Shown piece after piece: positions 23,656 through 31,066 of a stretch of DNA of 34,437 nt (its first letter is position 1; every line of letters begins with the position of its first letter). The stretch is from an uncultured Eubacteriales bacterium. Lineage in GTDB: Bacteria; Bacillota; Clostridia; Oscillospirales; Oscillospiraceae. Made by a program: the position numbers and the translations under genes. The stretch spans positions 1-34,437 of the forward strand of contig ONQJ01000011.1 in assembly GCA_900319935.1 (NCBI GenBank). Reading direction: 5' to 3'. A model generated the notes under the pieces. The model was given only the letters and a program-made list of their open reading frames with translations, made no database searches and was not told the origin of the DNA.

Positions 23656-23693
23656 GTCGTCGCGGACTGCATATCGTTCGCGACGACTTTTTT
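23656..23693 (+). terminator. Terminator after scar 4
   Basis: Perfect 9-bp stem GTCGTCGCG/CGCGACGAC (23656-23664 with 23679-23687), 14-base loop, then six T. Confidence 0.88.
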
Positions 23694-23857
23694 ATGCTTC
23701 GCAGTTAAAAGTCATCTCTCACTCATTTCGTCGCTCCTTCTTTCAAAAGCAAAGCCGCACGGCAGCTCCATGCCTCGTCGACAACTTCGGAATTCCGCTG
23801 TGCTGGGCTTTGTTTTTGTTTTTTTCATCGCCCCTTACGTCCCGCTCATTTTTCGAT

Positions 23858-23886
23858 TTGCCCTCACGCGCCGACTGTGCTATGAT
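23858..23886 (+). promoter_or_regulatory. Promoter candidate of the sortase-like gene
   Basis: TTGCCC (23858-23863), 17 bases, TATGAT (23881-23886) with an upstream TG (TG-C-TATGAT). Transcription would start about 24 bases before the start codon, just ahead of the ribosome site GGAGGGG. The 160 bases between the scar 4 terminator and this promoter show no gene. Confidence 0.55.
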
Positions 23887-23916
23887 GGGAAAAAAGACGG
23901 AGGGGACGTGCGGACG

Positions 23917-24699
23917 ATGGACAAGACAATACAAAGACCGCGGCCTCCCATCTTCCGCCGCGCCGCGCTTGCCGCGCTGCTGTTCGCGGCCGTCATGCTT
24001 TCGTCCTGCGGCCAAAACGAGGAAGCGGCGCAGCGCCTGGGGCAGACGCTGACGCAGTCTTCCGTCGTCTGCTGTGAAACGGCGCTCCGCGCGCTCGGCG
24101 AAGCCCATGAGAAAAGCCAGCTTGCCCGCGCGCGACGCGTTTTTGAATCGGCTGGGCTTGCCGCCAAGACCGCCGATCCCGAAGCGGCGGCGCACAGGAA
24201 AGCGTATGACCCGCGGCGGACGCCATACGGGCCGGAGGGTACGGCCGGGCGGCTGGTCATCCCGTCGGTCGGGATCAACGTCGCGCTGTATCTCTCCGGA
24301 GAAGACGCGCAGGCTTTGGCGGACGCGGAGGACAGCGCCTGCTGGATGGAGATCCGCAGCGATCTCAACGGCGTGATCGGCGACCACGTGAATCAGGACT
24401 TCTCCGCGCTGTTTTATATCAGGCCGGGCGATAGCTGCAGCATCTTCAAAAACGGCCGGGAACACCGCTACGTCTGCGTTTCGACCGGCTACGGCAGCAA
24501 CGTCGAAACGGACGTGCTGGACGAGGACGGCAGCTCTCTGTTCGACTGCGGAGACGACCGTTTGTGCATGTATACCTGCGCCAACGGGTGGCAGTACATT
24601 TTTTACACGCAATGGCGGTGCGACGGCACACGGCCGCTTCACCAATACGAGATCCCGATGCAGGCTCCGGTCTTCATTACGGAGTCGGACGAGGGCTGA
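23917..24699 (+). CDS. Sortase-like fold lipoprotein
   Basis: A 260-residue predicted lipoprotein: a basic N-terminus, a hydrophobic stretch and a lipobox L28-S-S-C31. After a helical linker, residues about 110-235 resemble a sortase: G-R-L-V-I-P-S-V-G-I-N-V strand opening, H157 in VIGDHVNQDFSAL, C221 in LCMYTCANG and R234 in YTQWRCDG. The H to C and C to R distances (64 and 13) equal those of S. aureus SrtA (H120, C184, R197), and T-C matches the end of the TLxTC motif. So a sortase-type transpeptidase or a relative is likely, but no LPxTG substrate is in the window and lipid anchoring is unusual. The ATG at 23917 is my choice; a GTG three codons earlier is closer to the ribosome site. FAH-type hydrolase follows after 38 bases. 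Confidence 0.65.
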   Translation: MDKTIQRPRPPIFRRAALAALLFAAVMLSSCGQNEEAAQRLGQTLTQSSVVCCETALRALGEAHEKSQLARARRVFESAGLAAKTADPEAAAHRKAYDPRRTPYGPEGTAGRLVIPSVGINVALYLSGEDAQALADAEDSACWMEIRSDLNGVIGDHVNQDFSALFYIRPGDSCSIFKNGREHRYVCVSTGYGSNVETDVLDEDGSSLFDCGDDRLCMYTCANGWQYIFYTQWRCDGTRPLHQYEIPMQAPVFITESDEG

Positions 24700-24737
24700 G
24701 AGCTTTCGTCGATACGACGAGCGAAGGAGCGAATTCT

Positions 24738-25610
24738 ATGAAACTGGTCACATTGATCCGGCGCGGTTCCGACAAAGAGGAGCTCGGCATTCTGCGCGGC
24801 GAACGCGTGCTCCCGCTGTGCGAGGCAGGCTTTTCTTTCGCCGACATGAACGATCTGATCCGCCGTTCAAGTGAAAAAGAGCGCGCCGCCATGGCCGCCG
24901 CGGAGGGGCCGGAACTGGCTTTGGATGAGATCACGCTGCTCTCCCCTATCCCCCGCCCGCTGCAGGACGTGCTGTGTCTCGGTCTCAACTACGCCGCGCA
25001 CGCGAAGGAGGCCTCCGGCTTTTCGCAGGACGCCTTCGGAGTCGAGCTGGCCGCGCCGATCTTCTTTTCCAAGCGCGTGAACTATTCACAGGGCAGCGGT
25101 GCGCCGATCCCGGCGCACCGCGATCTCACGGCGCAGCTGGACTTTGAGAACGAGCTGGCCGTCGTCATCGGCCGCGACGCCGACCACGTCCCCGAAGCGC
25201 AGGTATGGGACTATATTTTCGGCTATACGATCCTCAACGACGTCTCCGCCCGCGAGGTGCAGACCCGTCACAAGCAGTGGCACTTCGGCAAAAGCCTTGA
25301 GGGCTTCTGCCCGATGGGGCCCTGTATCGTGACCGCCGACGAGTTTCCTTATCCGCCGGCGCAGCGCATTTATACCACGCTCAACGGCAAGCTGATGCAG
25401 GACAGCCGGACGGACTGTCTGATCCACTCCATCGATGAGATCGTCAGCGTGCTGTCGCAGGGCTTCGTGCTGCGCGCCGGCACGATCATCGCCACCGGCA
25501 CGCCCAAGGGCGTGCTCATGGGCGCGGGTGAGGGCCGCTTCCTGCAGCCGGGCGACGAGGTTGTCTGCGCGATCGAAGGCATCGGCGAGCTGCGGAACAC
25601 GGTCGAATAA
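24738..25610 (+). CDS. Fumarylacetoacetate hydrolase family protein
   Basis: A 290-residue FAH-superfamily enzyme. Members hydrolyse C-C bonds of diketo acids or decarboxylate oxaloacetate-like acids. The core motifs are present: CLGLNYAAHAKE (80-91), metal ligands in L-D-F-E-N-E-L (D135, E137, E139), ILNDVSAREVQ (165-175) with D168, and near the C-terminus A-T-G-T-P-K-G-V. The ATG at 24738 follows GAAGGAGCG. It is 38 bases after the sortase-like gene and is followed by a strong terminator, so these two may form one unit although their functions look unrelated. The substrate cannot be read from the sequence. Confidence 0.9.
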   Translation: MKLVTLIRRGSDKEELGILRGERVLPLCEAGFSFADMNDLIRRSSEKERAAMAAAEGPELALDEITLLSPIPRPLQDVLCLGLNYAAHAKEASGFSQDAFGVELAAPIFFSKRVNYSQGSGAPIPAHRDLTAQLDFENELAVVIGRDADHVPEAQVWDYIFGYTILNDVSAREVQTRHKQWHFGKSLEGFCPMGPCIVTADEFPYPPAQRIYTTLNGKLMQDSRTDCLIHSIDEIVSVLSQGFVLRAGTIIATGTPKGVLMGAGEGRFLQPGDEVVCAIEGIGELRNTVE

Positions 25611-25626
25611 ACGCCATACGATCTCA

Positions 25627-25657
25627 GGCCCGGAGCGGCGTCGCTCCGGGCCTTTTT
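25627..25657 (+). terminator. Terminator after the FAH-family gene
   Basis: Perfect 10-bp stem GGCCCGGAGC/GCTCCGGGCC (25627-25636 with 25643-25652), loop GGCGTC, then five T. Confidence 0.93.
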
Positions 25658-25706
25658 CTCTGCGCGGGCAGGCTGTGAATTTGGACAGTTCTCTCCGTTT
25701 TATAGG

Positions 25707-25734
25707 TTGAATTTGGCAAAAAAGATGGTATAGT
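25707..25734 (+). promoter_or_regulatory. Promoter of the acyltransferase-PAP2 pair
   Basis: TTGAAT (25707-25712), 16 bases, TATAGT (25729-25734); leader about 35 bases. Confidence 0.7.
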
Positions 25735-25775
25735 ATTGCATTGCCTGATACATTTCATTTCGGGGGAGGCGCGGC

Positions 25776-26555
25776 ATGCGGGAAAAGAAAAAACGCAATA
25801 TCCTTTTTCTGTTCATCTGCGCGCTCATCCGCCTGTTTTACCGCAGGCCCGTCTTTATCGGCGCGGAAAAGCTGCCCGAAGAGCCCTGCGTTCTGGTGGG
25901 CAACCACACGCAGATGAACGGCCCGATCATCGGAGAGCTGTACTTTCCCGGCAAGCCCACGATCTGGTGCGCCGGCGAGATGATGCGCTTCAAAGAGGTG
26001 CCCGCCTACGCCTACACCGATTTCTGGTCCTTCAAGCCGCGCTGGCAGCGCCCTTTTTTCAAACTGCTTTCGTATCTCATCACGCCGCTGTCGGTGCTGC
26101 TGTTCAACAACGCCCGCACGATCGCCGTGTACCACGACACGCGCCTGGTCACGACGTACCGCGCTTCGATCGAGACGCTGCGCGAGGGCTCCAGCATCCT
26201 GATCTTTCCCGAAAAGAACGAGCGTTGGAACAACATCCTTTACGAATTCCAGGACAAGTTCATCGACCTTGCGCGCTTCTATTACAAAAAAACGGGCAAG
26301 GCGCTCTCCTTCGTCCCGGTCTACAACGCTCCCGCGCTGCACGAGACGATCATCGGCGATCCGATCCCCTTCGATCCGGCCCGGCCGATCGACGGGGAGC
26401 GCGCAAGACTTTGCGCCGCGCTCAAGGATGCGATCACCGCGATGGCCGTTTCGCTGCCGGAGCACACCGTCGTCCCCTATCGGAACATCCCGAAGCGTCT
26501 GTATCCGAAAAACATTCCCTGCGAGGTATATACGCATGAAGAAACCGGTCGTTGA
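25776..26555 (+). CDS. PlsC-type acyltransferase with altered catalytic motif
   Basis: A 259-residue protein of the glycerolipid acyltransferase family. The N-terminus is basic with a membrane-associated helix (about 8-22). The family motif N-H-x4-D reads N43-H44-T-Q-M-N-G49: His is present, but Gly stands where the catalytic Asp is expected. The later motif is LIFPEKN (142-148, compare F-P-E-G). The family assignment is good; whether it acylates lysophosphatidate or another acceptor is open, because the His-Asp pair is broken. GGGGGAGG lies upstream of the ATG. Its last 20 bases overlap the PAP2-type gene, so the two are translated from one message and likely act in the same lipid pathway. 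Confidence 0.82.
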   Translation: MREKKKRNILFLFICALIRLFYRRPVFIGAEKLPEEPCVLVGNHTQMNGPIIGELYFPGKPTIWCAGEMMRFKEVPAYAYTDFWSFKPRWQRPFFKLLSYLITPLSVLLFNNARTIAVYHDTRLVTTYRASIETLREGSSILIFPEKNERWNNILYEFQDKFIDLARFYYKKTGKALSFVPVYNAPALHETIIGDPIPFDPARPIDGERARLCAALKDAITAMAVSLPEHTVVPYRNIPKRLYPKNIPCEVYTHEETGR

Positions 26556-27222
26556 TTACCGCCAATTTCGCTTTTCCAGGCTCAACACGCCGCAGTTTTC
26601 TCACATGAAGCTGCCGATCTTCGGCTGGATCTTCTACTTCAGCTTCTACTTTCTCACCGAAAACCTGATCCCGGCGGAGATCTGCCATCCGATCCATTGC
26701 GCGCTGGACGACATGATCCCCTTCTGCGAGTATTTCGCCGTCTTCTACGTCTTCTGGTACCTGCTCGTCTTCGGCTCGCTGATCTACGGCCTGCTGTACG
26801 ATATCGAAGGCCTCACGCGGCTGTCCAAGTTCATCCTCATCACGCAGGTCGTCGCGATGACGGTCTATATCCTCTACCCTTCGCGGCAGGATCTGCGGCC
26901 CGAGGTCTTCGTGCGCGACAATTTCCTGAGCCGTCTGATGGCCTTTATCTACTCCTTTGACACCTCCACGGGCGTGTTCCCCTCGCTGCACGTGGCCTAC
27001 TCGATGGGCATCCTCTCGGTGGCCCTGAAAAAACGCGAACTGGGGATCGGCTGGAAATGGGCTCTCGGCGTCGTGGTCGTGCTGATCTGTCTGGCCACGG
27101 CCTTCGTCAAGCAGCATTCGGTGCTCGACATCCTCGCGGCCCTGCCCGTCAGCCTGCTGGCGGAGCTGCTGGTCTACTGGGACGATTACTGGAAGCCGCG
27201 GCTTCGGAAAAATAAAGCATAA
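26536..27222 (+). CDS. PAP2-type membrane phosphatase/phosphotransferase
   Basis: A 228-residue membrane protein with about five or six helices. The PAP2 motifs are visible: F-P-S-L-H-V-A-Y-S (148-156, with S150 and H152) and F-V-K-Q-H-S-V-L-D (190-198, with H194 and D198). This spacing and the FVKQHS form resemble the inositol-phosphoryl-transferase (Aur1-like) branch as well as lipid phosphate phosphatases. With the overlapping acyltransferase it suggests a lipid head-group or phosphatidate remodelling step. The ATG at 26536 has GAGG about 9 bases upstream; frames opening earlier lie inside the acyltransferase gene. Confidence 0.85.
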   Translation: MKKPVVDYRQFRFSRLNTPQFSHMKLPIFGWIFYFSFYFLTENLIPAEICHPIHCALDDMIPFCEYFAVFYVFWYLLVFGSLIYGLLYDIEGLTRLSKFILITQVVAMTVYILYPSRQDLRPEVFVRDNFLSRLMAFIYSFDTSTGVFPSLHVAYSMGILSVALKKRELGIGWKWALGVVVVLICLATAFVKQHSVLDILAALPVSLLAELLVYWDDYWKPRLRKNKA

Positions 27223-27259
27223 AAAAAACACGCCCGATGCGAATCGCATCGGGCGTGTT
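27220..27259 (-). terminator. Terminator of hsp20, facing the PAP2 gene
   Basis: Perfect 15-bp stem AACACGCCCGATGCG/CGCATCGGGCGTGTT (27227-27241 with 27245-27259), loop AAT. On the minus strand it ends in a run of eight T. It starts inside the stop codon of the PAP2 gene and probably serves both convergent genes. Confidence 0.93.
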
Positions 27260-27271
27260 CGAGCGTTGAGT

Positions 27272-27715
27272 TTACTTGATCTCGAGCTTGCGGCTGGCCG
27301 GGATCTCGGCGGCCTTCTTCGGCATCGTCAGCGTGAGGATGCCGTTTTCGTACTTGGCTTCGATGCCGTCGACGTTGATGCCGGAGACGTCGAAGCTGCG
27401 GGTGAAGGAGCCGTAGAAGCGCTCGCGCTTGACGAAGTTCTTCTTCTCGTTCTCTTCCTTCTTCTCGCTCTTATGCTCGGCGCTGATGGTCAGGCAGTCG
27501 TTCTCGACGTCGACCTGGATGTCGTCCTTGTCGAAGCCGGGCAGCTCCGCCTCGAGCTTGAAGGCGTCGCCGGTGTCGACCACGTCGGTGCGGAAGGCCG
27601 AGACCATGCTCCTCGTGTTGCCGAAGAAGCTGCGCTCGAGCTCGTCGAACTCACGGAAGGGATCCATGGCGGCGAGATGACGGATATGACGATCGAACGG
27701 AACGATTTCAAACAT
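27272..27715 (-). CDS. Hsp20/alpha-crystallin small heat shock protein
   Basis: A 147-residue small heat shock protein, an ATP-independent holdase that keeps unfolding proteins soluble. A short N-terminal arm (F-D-E-L-E-R-S-F-F near 23-31) precedes the alpha-crystallin domain at about 42-140: F-K-L-E-A-E-L-P-G-F-D-K-D-D-I-Q-V, then ERFYGSFTRSF and the closing G-I-L-T-L-T-M-P-K. The C-terminal I-P-x-S-R-K-L-E-I tail is present. The ATG follows TAGGAGG. It is a single-gene unit with a promoter and a CIRCE element upstream, so HrcA control by heat is likely. Confidence 0.96.
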   Translation of the reverse strand: MFEIVPFDRHIRHLAAMDPFREFDELERSFFGNTRSMVSAFRTDVVDTGDAFKLEAELPGFDKDDIQVDVENDCLTISAEHKSEKKEENEKKNFVKRERFYGSFTRSFDVSGINVDGIEAKYENGILTLTMPKKAAEIPASRKLEIK

Positions 27716-27785
27716 GATGATTACCTCCTAAATCCATATACATGGTTTTTCTGGCCGGGAGATTTATTTCTCTCGTCTGTTTCTG

Positions 27786-27814
27786 TATATAAAGTACCAA
27801 ACATTTTTGAACAA
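27786..27814 (-). promoter_or_regulatory. Promoter candidate of hsp20
   Basis: Minus strand TTGTTC (27809-27814), 17 bases, TATATA (27786-27791). A second possible -10 (TATATT at 27814-27819) lies nearer to the CIRCE but would need a 19-base spacer to TTAACA. Confidence 0.5.
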
Positions 27815-27846
27815 ATATAGCTTTATTTATGAACAAAGTGTTAACG

Positions 27847-27873
27847 TTAGCACTTGTTGTCTGTGAGTGCTAA
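27847..27873 (-). promoter_or_regulatory. CIRCE operator (HrcA binding site)
   Basis: TTAGCACTT-N9-GAGTGCTAA differs from the consensus TTAGCACTC-N9-GAGTGCTAA by one base. It is about 130 bases upstream of the hsp20 start codon, further than usual. Confidence 0.9.
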
Positions 27874-27887
27874 GGCGGCGCATAAGA

Positions 27888-27915
27888 AACCGCAGGTCCG
27901 GAAAGACCTGCGGTT
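27888..27915 (-). terminator. Terminator hairpin after the M20 gene
   Basis: Perfect 11-bp stem AACCGCAGGTC/GACCTGCGGTT (27888-27898 with 27905-27915). On the minus strand it follows the M20 stop codon by about 27 bases; the T tail is short (TTTCTT). Confidence 0.75.
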
Positions 27916-27942
27916 ATTCTGTGCGGGAAAAGCTTTTTTCAT

Positions 27943-29330
27943 TCACAGAGCGATCGGGACGGCTCCCTCCTCGATCGGGCAGACATAGCCGGAGGCGGCG
28001 CGCTGCGCGAATTCCTTTTTTGCCTCGTCAAGCAGAGCCGCGTCCTCGAAGAGATCGATCGCCGCGCCGGCGAGCGACTTGGCCGCGTACAGCATGGCCT
28101 TGTGCGCCATGGGGCTCTTGCCGCAGGCGACGACCTGCCAGGAGTGTCCGGGGATGCCCGAAGGCCAGGCGGCCGTGTTGATCTGCGCCGTGGGCGTGAG
28201 CCAGCTCACGTCCCCCACATCCGTGCTGCCCGGCGTGAAGAGCGTGCCGTGACAGGGCGGCATCAAAAAGTCGTTGACAGGCCTTTGCCCGTTTTCCGTC
28301 AGCTCCCGTACCTGCTCCGCGATCGCGGCGTCGGCGCGCGCGCCCGTTCCGGGCAGGCACCGCGCGGGCGGAAAACTCTTTTTCAGTTCCGCCGCGAAAG
28401 CATACTCCTCTTCGCTGCATGTCGGCGCGCCGATCTCGGCCATGTTCCGCCACAACAGCTCCTCGAGCGCAAAGTTCGGCAGCAGCTCGGCCGTGCCATC
28501 GATGAACACGCGCTCAAAGCTCGTCCCGGTCATCAGCGCGGCGCCCTTGGCGATGTCGTCCACGCGCGCCTGCAGCGCGACAGAGTCTGCCACCTTGTTG
28601 GCGCGCACCATGTAGAGGACCGCGGCCTTCGCCTGCACGACGTTGGGCGAGACGCCGCCCGCGTCGGTGATCGCATAGTGGATGCGGCAGTCCTCGGTCA
28701 TGTGCTCGCGCAGGAACTGCACGCCGACGTTCATCAGCTCCACCGCGTCGAGCGCGCTGCGGCCGTCGTAGGGATCGCCCGCCGCGTGCGCCGCCTTGCC
28801 GGAAAACTTGTAAAGCACCTGGATGCAGGAGTTGTTCGTCCCGGTCTCGACCTGGTTGACGTCGCCCGGGTGCCAGCTCAGCGCCGCGTCGAGCGTCTTC
28901 CACAGGCCCTCGAGATCACCGTGCCGGGCCTGCCGCTTTTCTCGAGATAGCGCTTCACCGCGGCCGCCGCGGCCAGAGATCCCGCGCCGAGCAGGTTGTG
29001 CCCGCAGCCGTGCCCCGCTCCGCCGGGCACGAGCGCGTCCGGCTCGGTCTTCCCCGCGGCCTGGCTAAGGCCGGAGAGCGCGTCGAACTCGCCCAGGATG
29101 CCGATCACGGGCCTTCCGCTTCCGAATGCTCCGCAGAAGGCCGTGTCGATCCCGCAGAGTTTTTCCGTCACCGTGAAGCCGAGCGCGCGCAGCGTCTCGC
29201 AGTAGAGCGCCGCCGCCTTATGCTCCTTCAGGGACAGCTCCGGGTTTTCCCAGATCTCGTCCGCGATGCTCTCATACAGCGCCGCGTTCTCGTCGACCGA
29301 GGCAAGGGCTTTTTTCTTCTGCTCGTTCAT
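27943..29330 (-). pseudogene. M20 amidohydrolase (AbgB-like), broken by an internal deletion
   Basis: Two minus frames together make an M20 peptidase of the p-aminobenzoyl-glutamate hydrolase type. The first frame (ATG 29328-29330) has G-E-F-D-A-L-S-G and H-G-C-G-H-N-L-L-G-A-G, with metal ligands, and runs well up to GTVI near 28914. There it leaves homology and soon hits a stop. The second frame resumes at E-G-L-W-K-T-L-D-A-A-L-S-W-H-P-G-D (from 28911) and continues to 27943. About 20 residues that normally lie between, including the catalytic Glu-Glu segment (C-P-A-E-E-G), are missing, so about 60 bases were lost and the frame shifted. The product cannot be an active enzyme. It lies behind the amino-acid ABC transporter genes and was probably part of that operon. 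Confidence 0.85.
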
Positions 29331-29351
29331 CTCAACACCTCATATCGATGA

Positions 29352-29387
29352 CGGAGACGGAAACTATCGGGATAGTTTCCGTCTCCG
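29352..29387 (-). terminator. Hairpin between the ATPase and M20 genes
   Basis: Perfect 16-bp stem CGGAGACGGAAACTAT/ATAGTTTCCGTCTCCG (29352-29367 with 29372-29387), loop CGGG. There is no T run on the minus strand, so it may be a partial terminator or a 3'-end stabiliser. Confidence 0.65.
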
Positions 29388-29397
29388 CATGATCGTT

Positions 29398-30360
29398 TCA
29401 ATACAGGACCTTGCTGAGGAAATCCCTGCAGCGGGGGTTTTTCGGATGGTTGAACACCTCGTCCGGCGTTCCCTCTTCGGCGATCACGCCGTCGTGCATG
29501 AAGATGACCCTGTCGGCCACTTCCTTGGCGAAGCCCATCTCATGCGTGACGATCACGGAGGTCATGCCGTCCTTGACGAGATCGCGGATGAGGTCGAGCA
29601 CCTCTCCCACCATTTCGGGGTCGAGCGCCGAGGTCGGCTCGTCGAAGAGCATGACGTCCGGCTCCATGGCCAGCGCGCGGATGATCGCGACGCGCTGGCG
29701 CTGCCCGCCCGAGAGCGTCGAGGGATACACGTCCGCCTTGTCCTGCAGGCCGATGCGCTCGAGCAGCTTCATGGCTTTTTCGTTCGCCGCCCTGACGATA
29801 TCGTCGGGCGTCTTATCGACCGACTCGCCGCGCTTCTTCGCGTCCTTGAGCCGCTGCTTGCCGATCTTGATCGGCGCGAGCGTGATGTTCTCCCTGACGG
29901 TCTTGTTGTTGAAGAGATTGAAGGACTGGAAGACCATGCCCATCTTCTGGCGGCCCAGATTGATGTCGATCCCGTTCTCGTCGTAGATCTTCTTCAGCAG
30001 AGCGGCGTATTCCTTTCCCTCGACTCTCGGATGCCTCTCCTTGAGCAGGTCCTCGTCCTTGATCTTTTTGATCGCGGCATCGTCGTCGAGTCCCTCGCTC
30101 AGCAGCTTTTTATAGGTGTTGGAGGCGCGGATCACCTCCCGGTGCAGATAGGGGTCGGGCGGCGTCATCAGCCTGCCCTCCATCCACACCTCGCCGAAGG
30201 TCGGCTCCTCGAGCAGGTTCATGCAGCGCAGCAGCGTGGATTTACCCGAGCCGGATACGCCGATGATGACGACGACCTCGCCCTTTTCGACATGGGTGGA
30301 GACGCCCTTGAGGACCTGCAGGTCCCCGAAATTCTTGTAGATGTTCTTGATATCAAGCAC
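29398..30360 (-). CDS. Polar amino-acid ABC transporter ATPase with a large insertion
   Basis: A 320-residue GlnQ/HisP-type ATPase that drives uptake of polar amino acids. Walker A is GVSGSGKST (34-42), the Q-loop is Q145 in MVFQSFNLF, the signature LSGGQ is at 216-220, Walker B is VMLFDE (236-241), and the switch His is in VIVTHEMGF. Usual length is about 240-250. Here some 55 charged residues (about 71-135) are inserted between Walker A and the Q-loop, and a smaller Lys-rich extra piece lies near 165-190. The start is a GTG (30358-30360) that overlaps the end of the permease gene by 8 bases, with AGGAGG 10 bases before it. All catalytic motifs are intact. Confidence 0.93.
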   Translation of the reverse strand: MLDIKNIYKNFGDLQVLKGVSTHVEKGEVVVIIGVSGSGKSTLLRCMNLLEEPTFGEVWMEGRLMTPPDPYLHREVIRASNTYKKLLSEGLDDDAAIKKIKDEDLLKERHPRVEGKEYAALLKKIYDENGIDINLGRQKMGMVFQSFNLFNNKTVRENITLAPIKIGKQRLKDAKKRGESVDKTPDDIVRAANEKAMKLLERIGLQDKADVYPSTLSGGQRQRVAIIRALAMEPDVMLFDEPTSALDPEMVGEVLDLIRDLVKDGMTSVIVTHEMGFAKEVADRVIFMHDGVIAEEGTPDEVFNHPKNPRCRDFLSKVLY

Positions 30361-31030
30361 GCGCCTTCATCCTCCTTTCCATGCCCTTGAGCAGCTTTGA
30401 GAGAATGAAAGTCATGGCGAAATACAGCACGCCCACTATGGCAAGACATTCCATCGTCAGATAGGTATAGCCTTTGACCTTGAGATAGGCCGTCATCAAT
30501 TCGCCGACAAAGAAGGTCGAGGCCAGGGAGGTCTCCTTCACGACCATGATGAACTCGTTGCCCAGCGCCGGAAGGATGTTTTTGACCGCCTGCGGCAGGA
30601 CGATGGAGAGCATCGCCGTGCGCTGCGTCAGACCCAGCGAGCGGGCCGCCTCCATCTGGCCGATGTCCACGGCCTCGATGCCGGAACGGATGATCTCGGA
30701 CACGTAGGCGCTGGAGTTGATGATCAGTACGATCGACACGGAATAGATGTACGGCAGAGAGGAGAGCCTGGGGATGACCATGGGGAACACGAACACGCCT
30801 ATGTATAACTGGAGCAGGACCGGCGTCCCTCTGACGACCTCGACAAGGACGTTGACGACGGCCTTGAGGATCCTCAGCTTCGAGCGCTTGGCCAGGGCCA
30901 TCAGCGAGCCGAAAAACGCGCCGCCGGCCACGGCTATGACTGACAGGAGCAGCGTATAGCCAATGCCCTGTATCAGGAATACTTTCCAGTATTTCGCCAT
31001 GATATTGGCGATGTTCGTGAAAAATGTCAT
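30353..31030 (-). CDS. Polar amino-acid ABC transporter permease
   Basis: A 225-residue inner-membrane permease of the His/Glu/Gln/Arg/opine family. About five membrane segments are visible, with the typical opening G-I-G-Y-T-L-L-L-S and [11 protein letters not shown] motif (67-77), and the cytoplasmic EAA loop in [14 protein letters not shown], which contacts the ATPase. It lies between the binding-protein gene and the ATPase gene; its end overlaps the ATPase start by 8 bases. The ATG at 31028-31030 has AGGAGAG upstream. Confidence 0.95.
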   Translation of the reverse strand: MTFFTNIANIMAKYWKVFLIQGIGYTLLLSVIAVAGGAFFGSLMALAKRSKLRILKAVVNVLVEVVRGTPVLLQLYIGVFVFPMVIPRLSSLPYIYSVSIVLIINSSAYVSEIIRSGIEAVDIGQMEAARSLGLTQRTAMLSIVLPQAVKNILPALGNEFIMVVKETSLASTFFVGELMTAYLKVKGYTYLTMECLAIVGVLYFAMTFILSKLLKGMERRMKARA

Positions 31031-31066
31031 GGAAGAAAACTCTCCTGTGTGTTGTCGCTTACGGGA

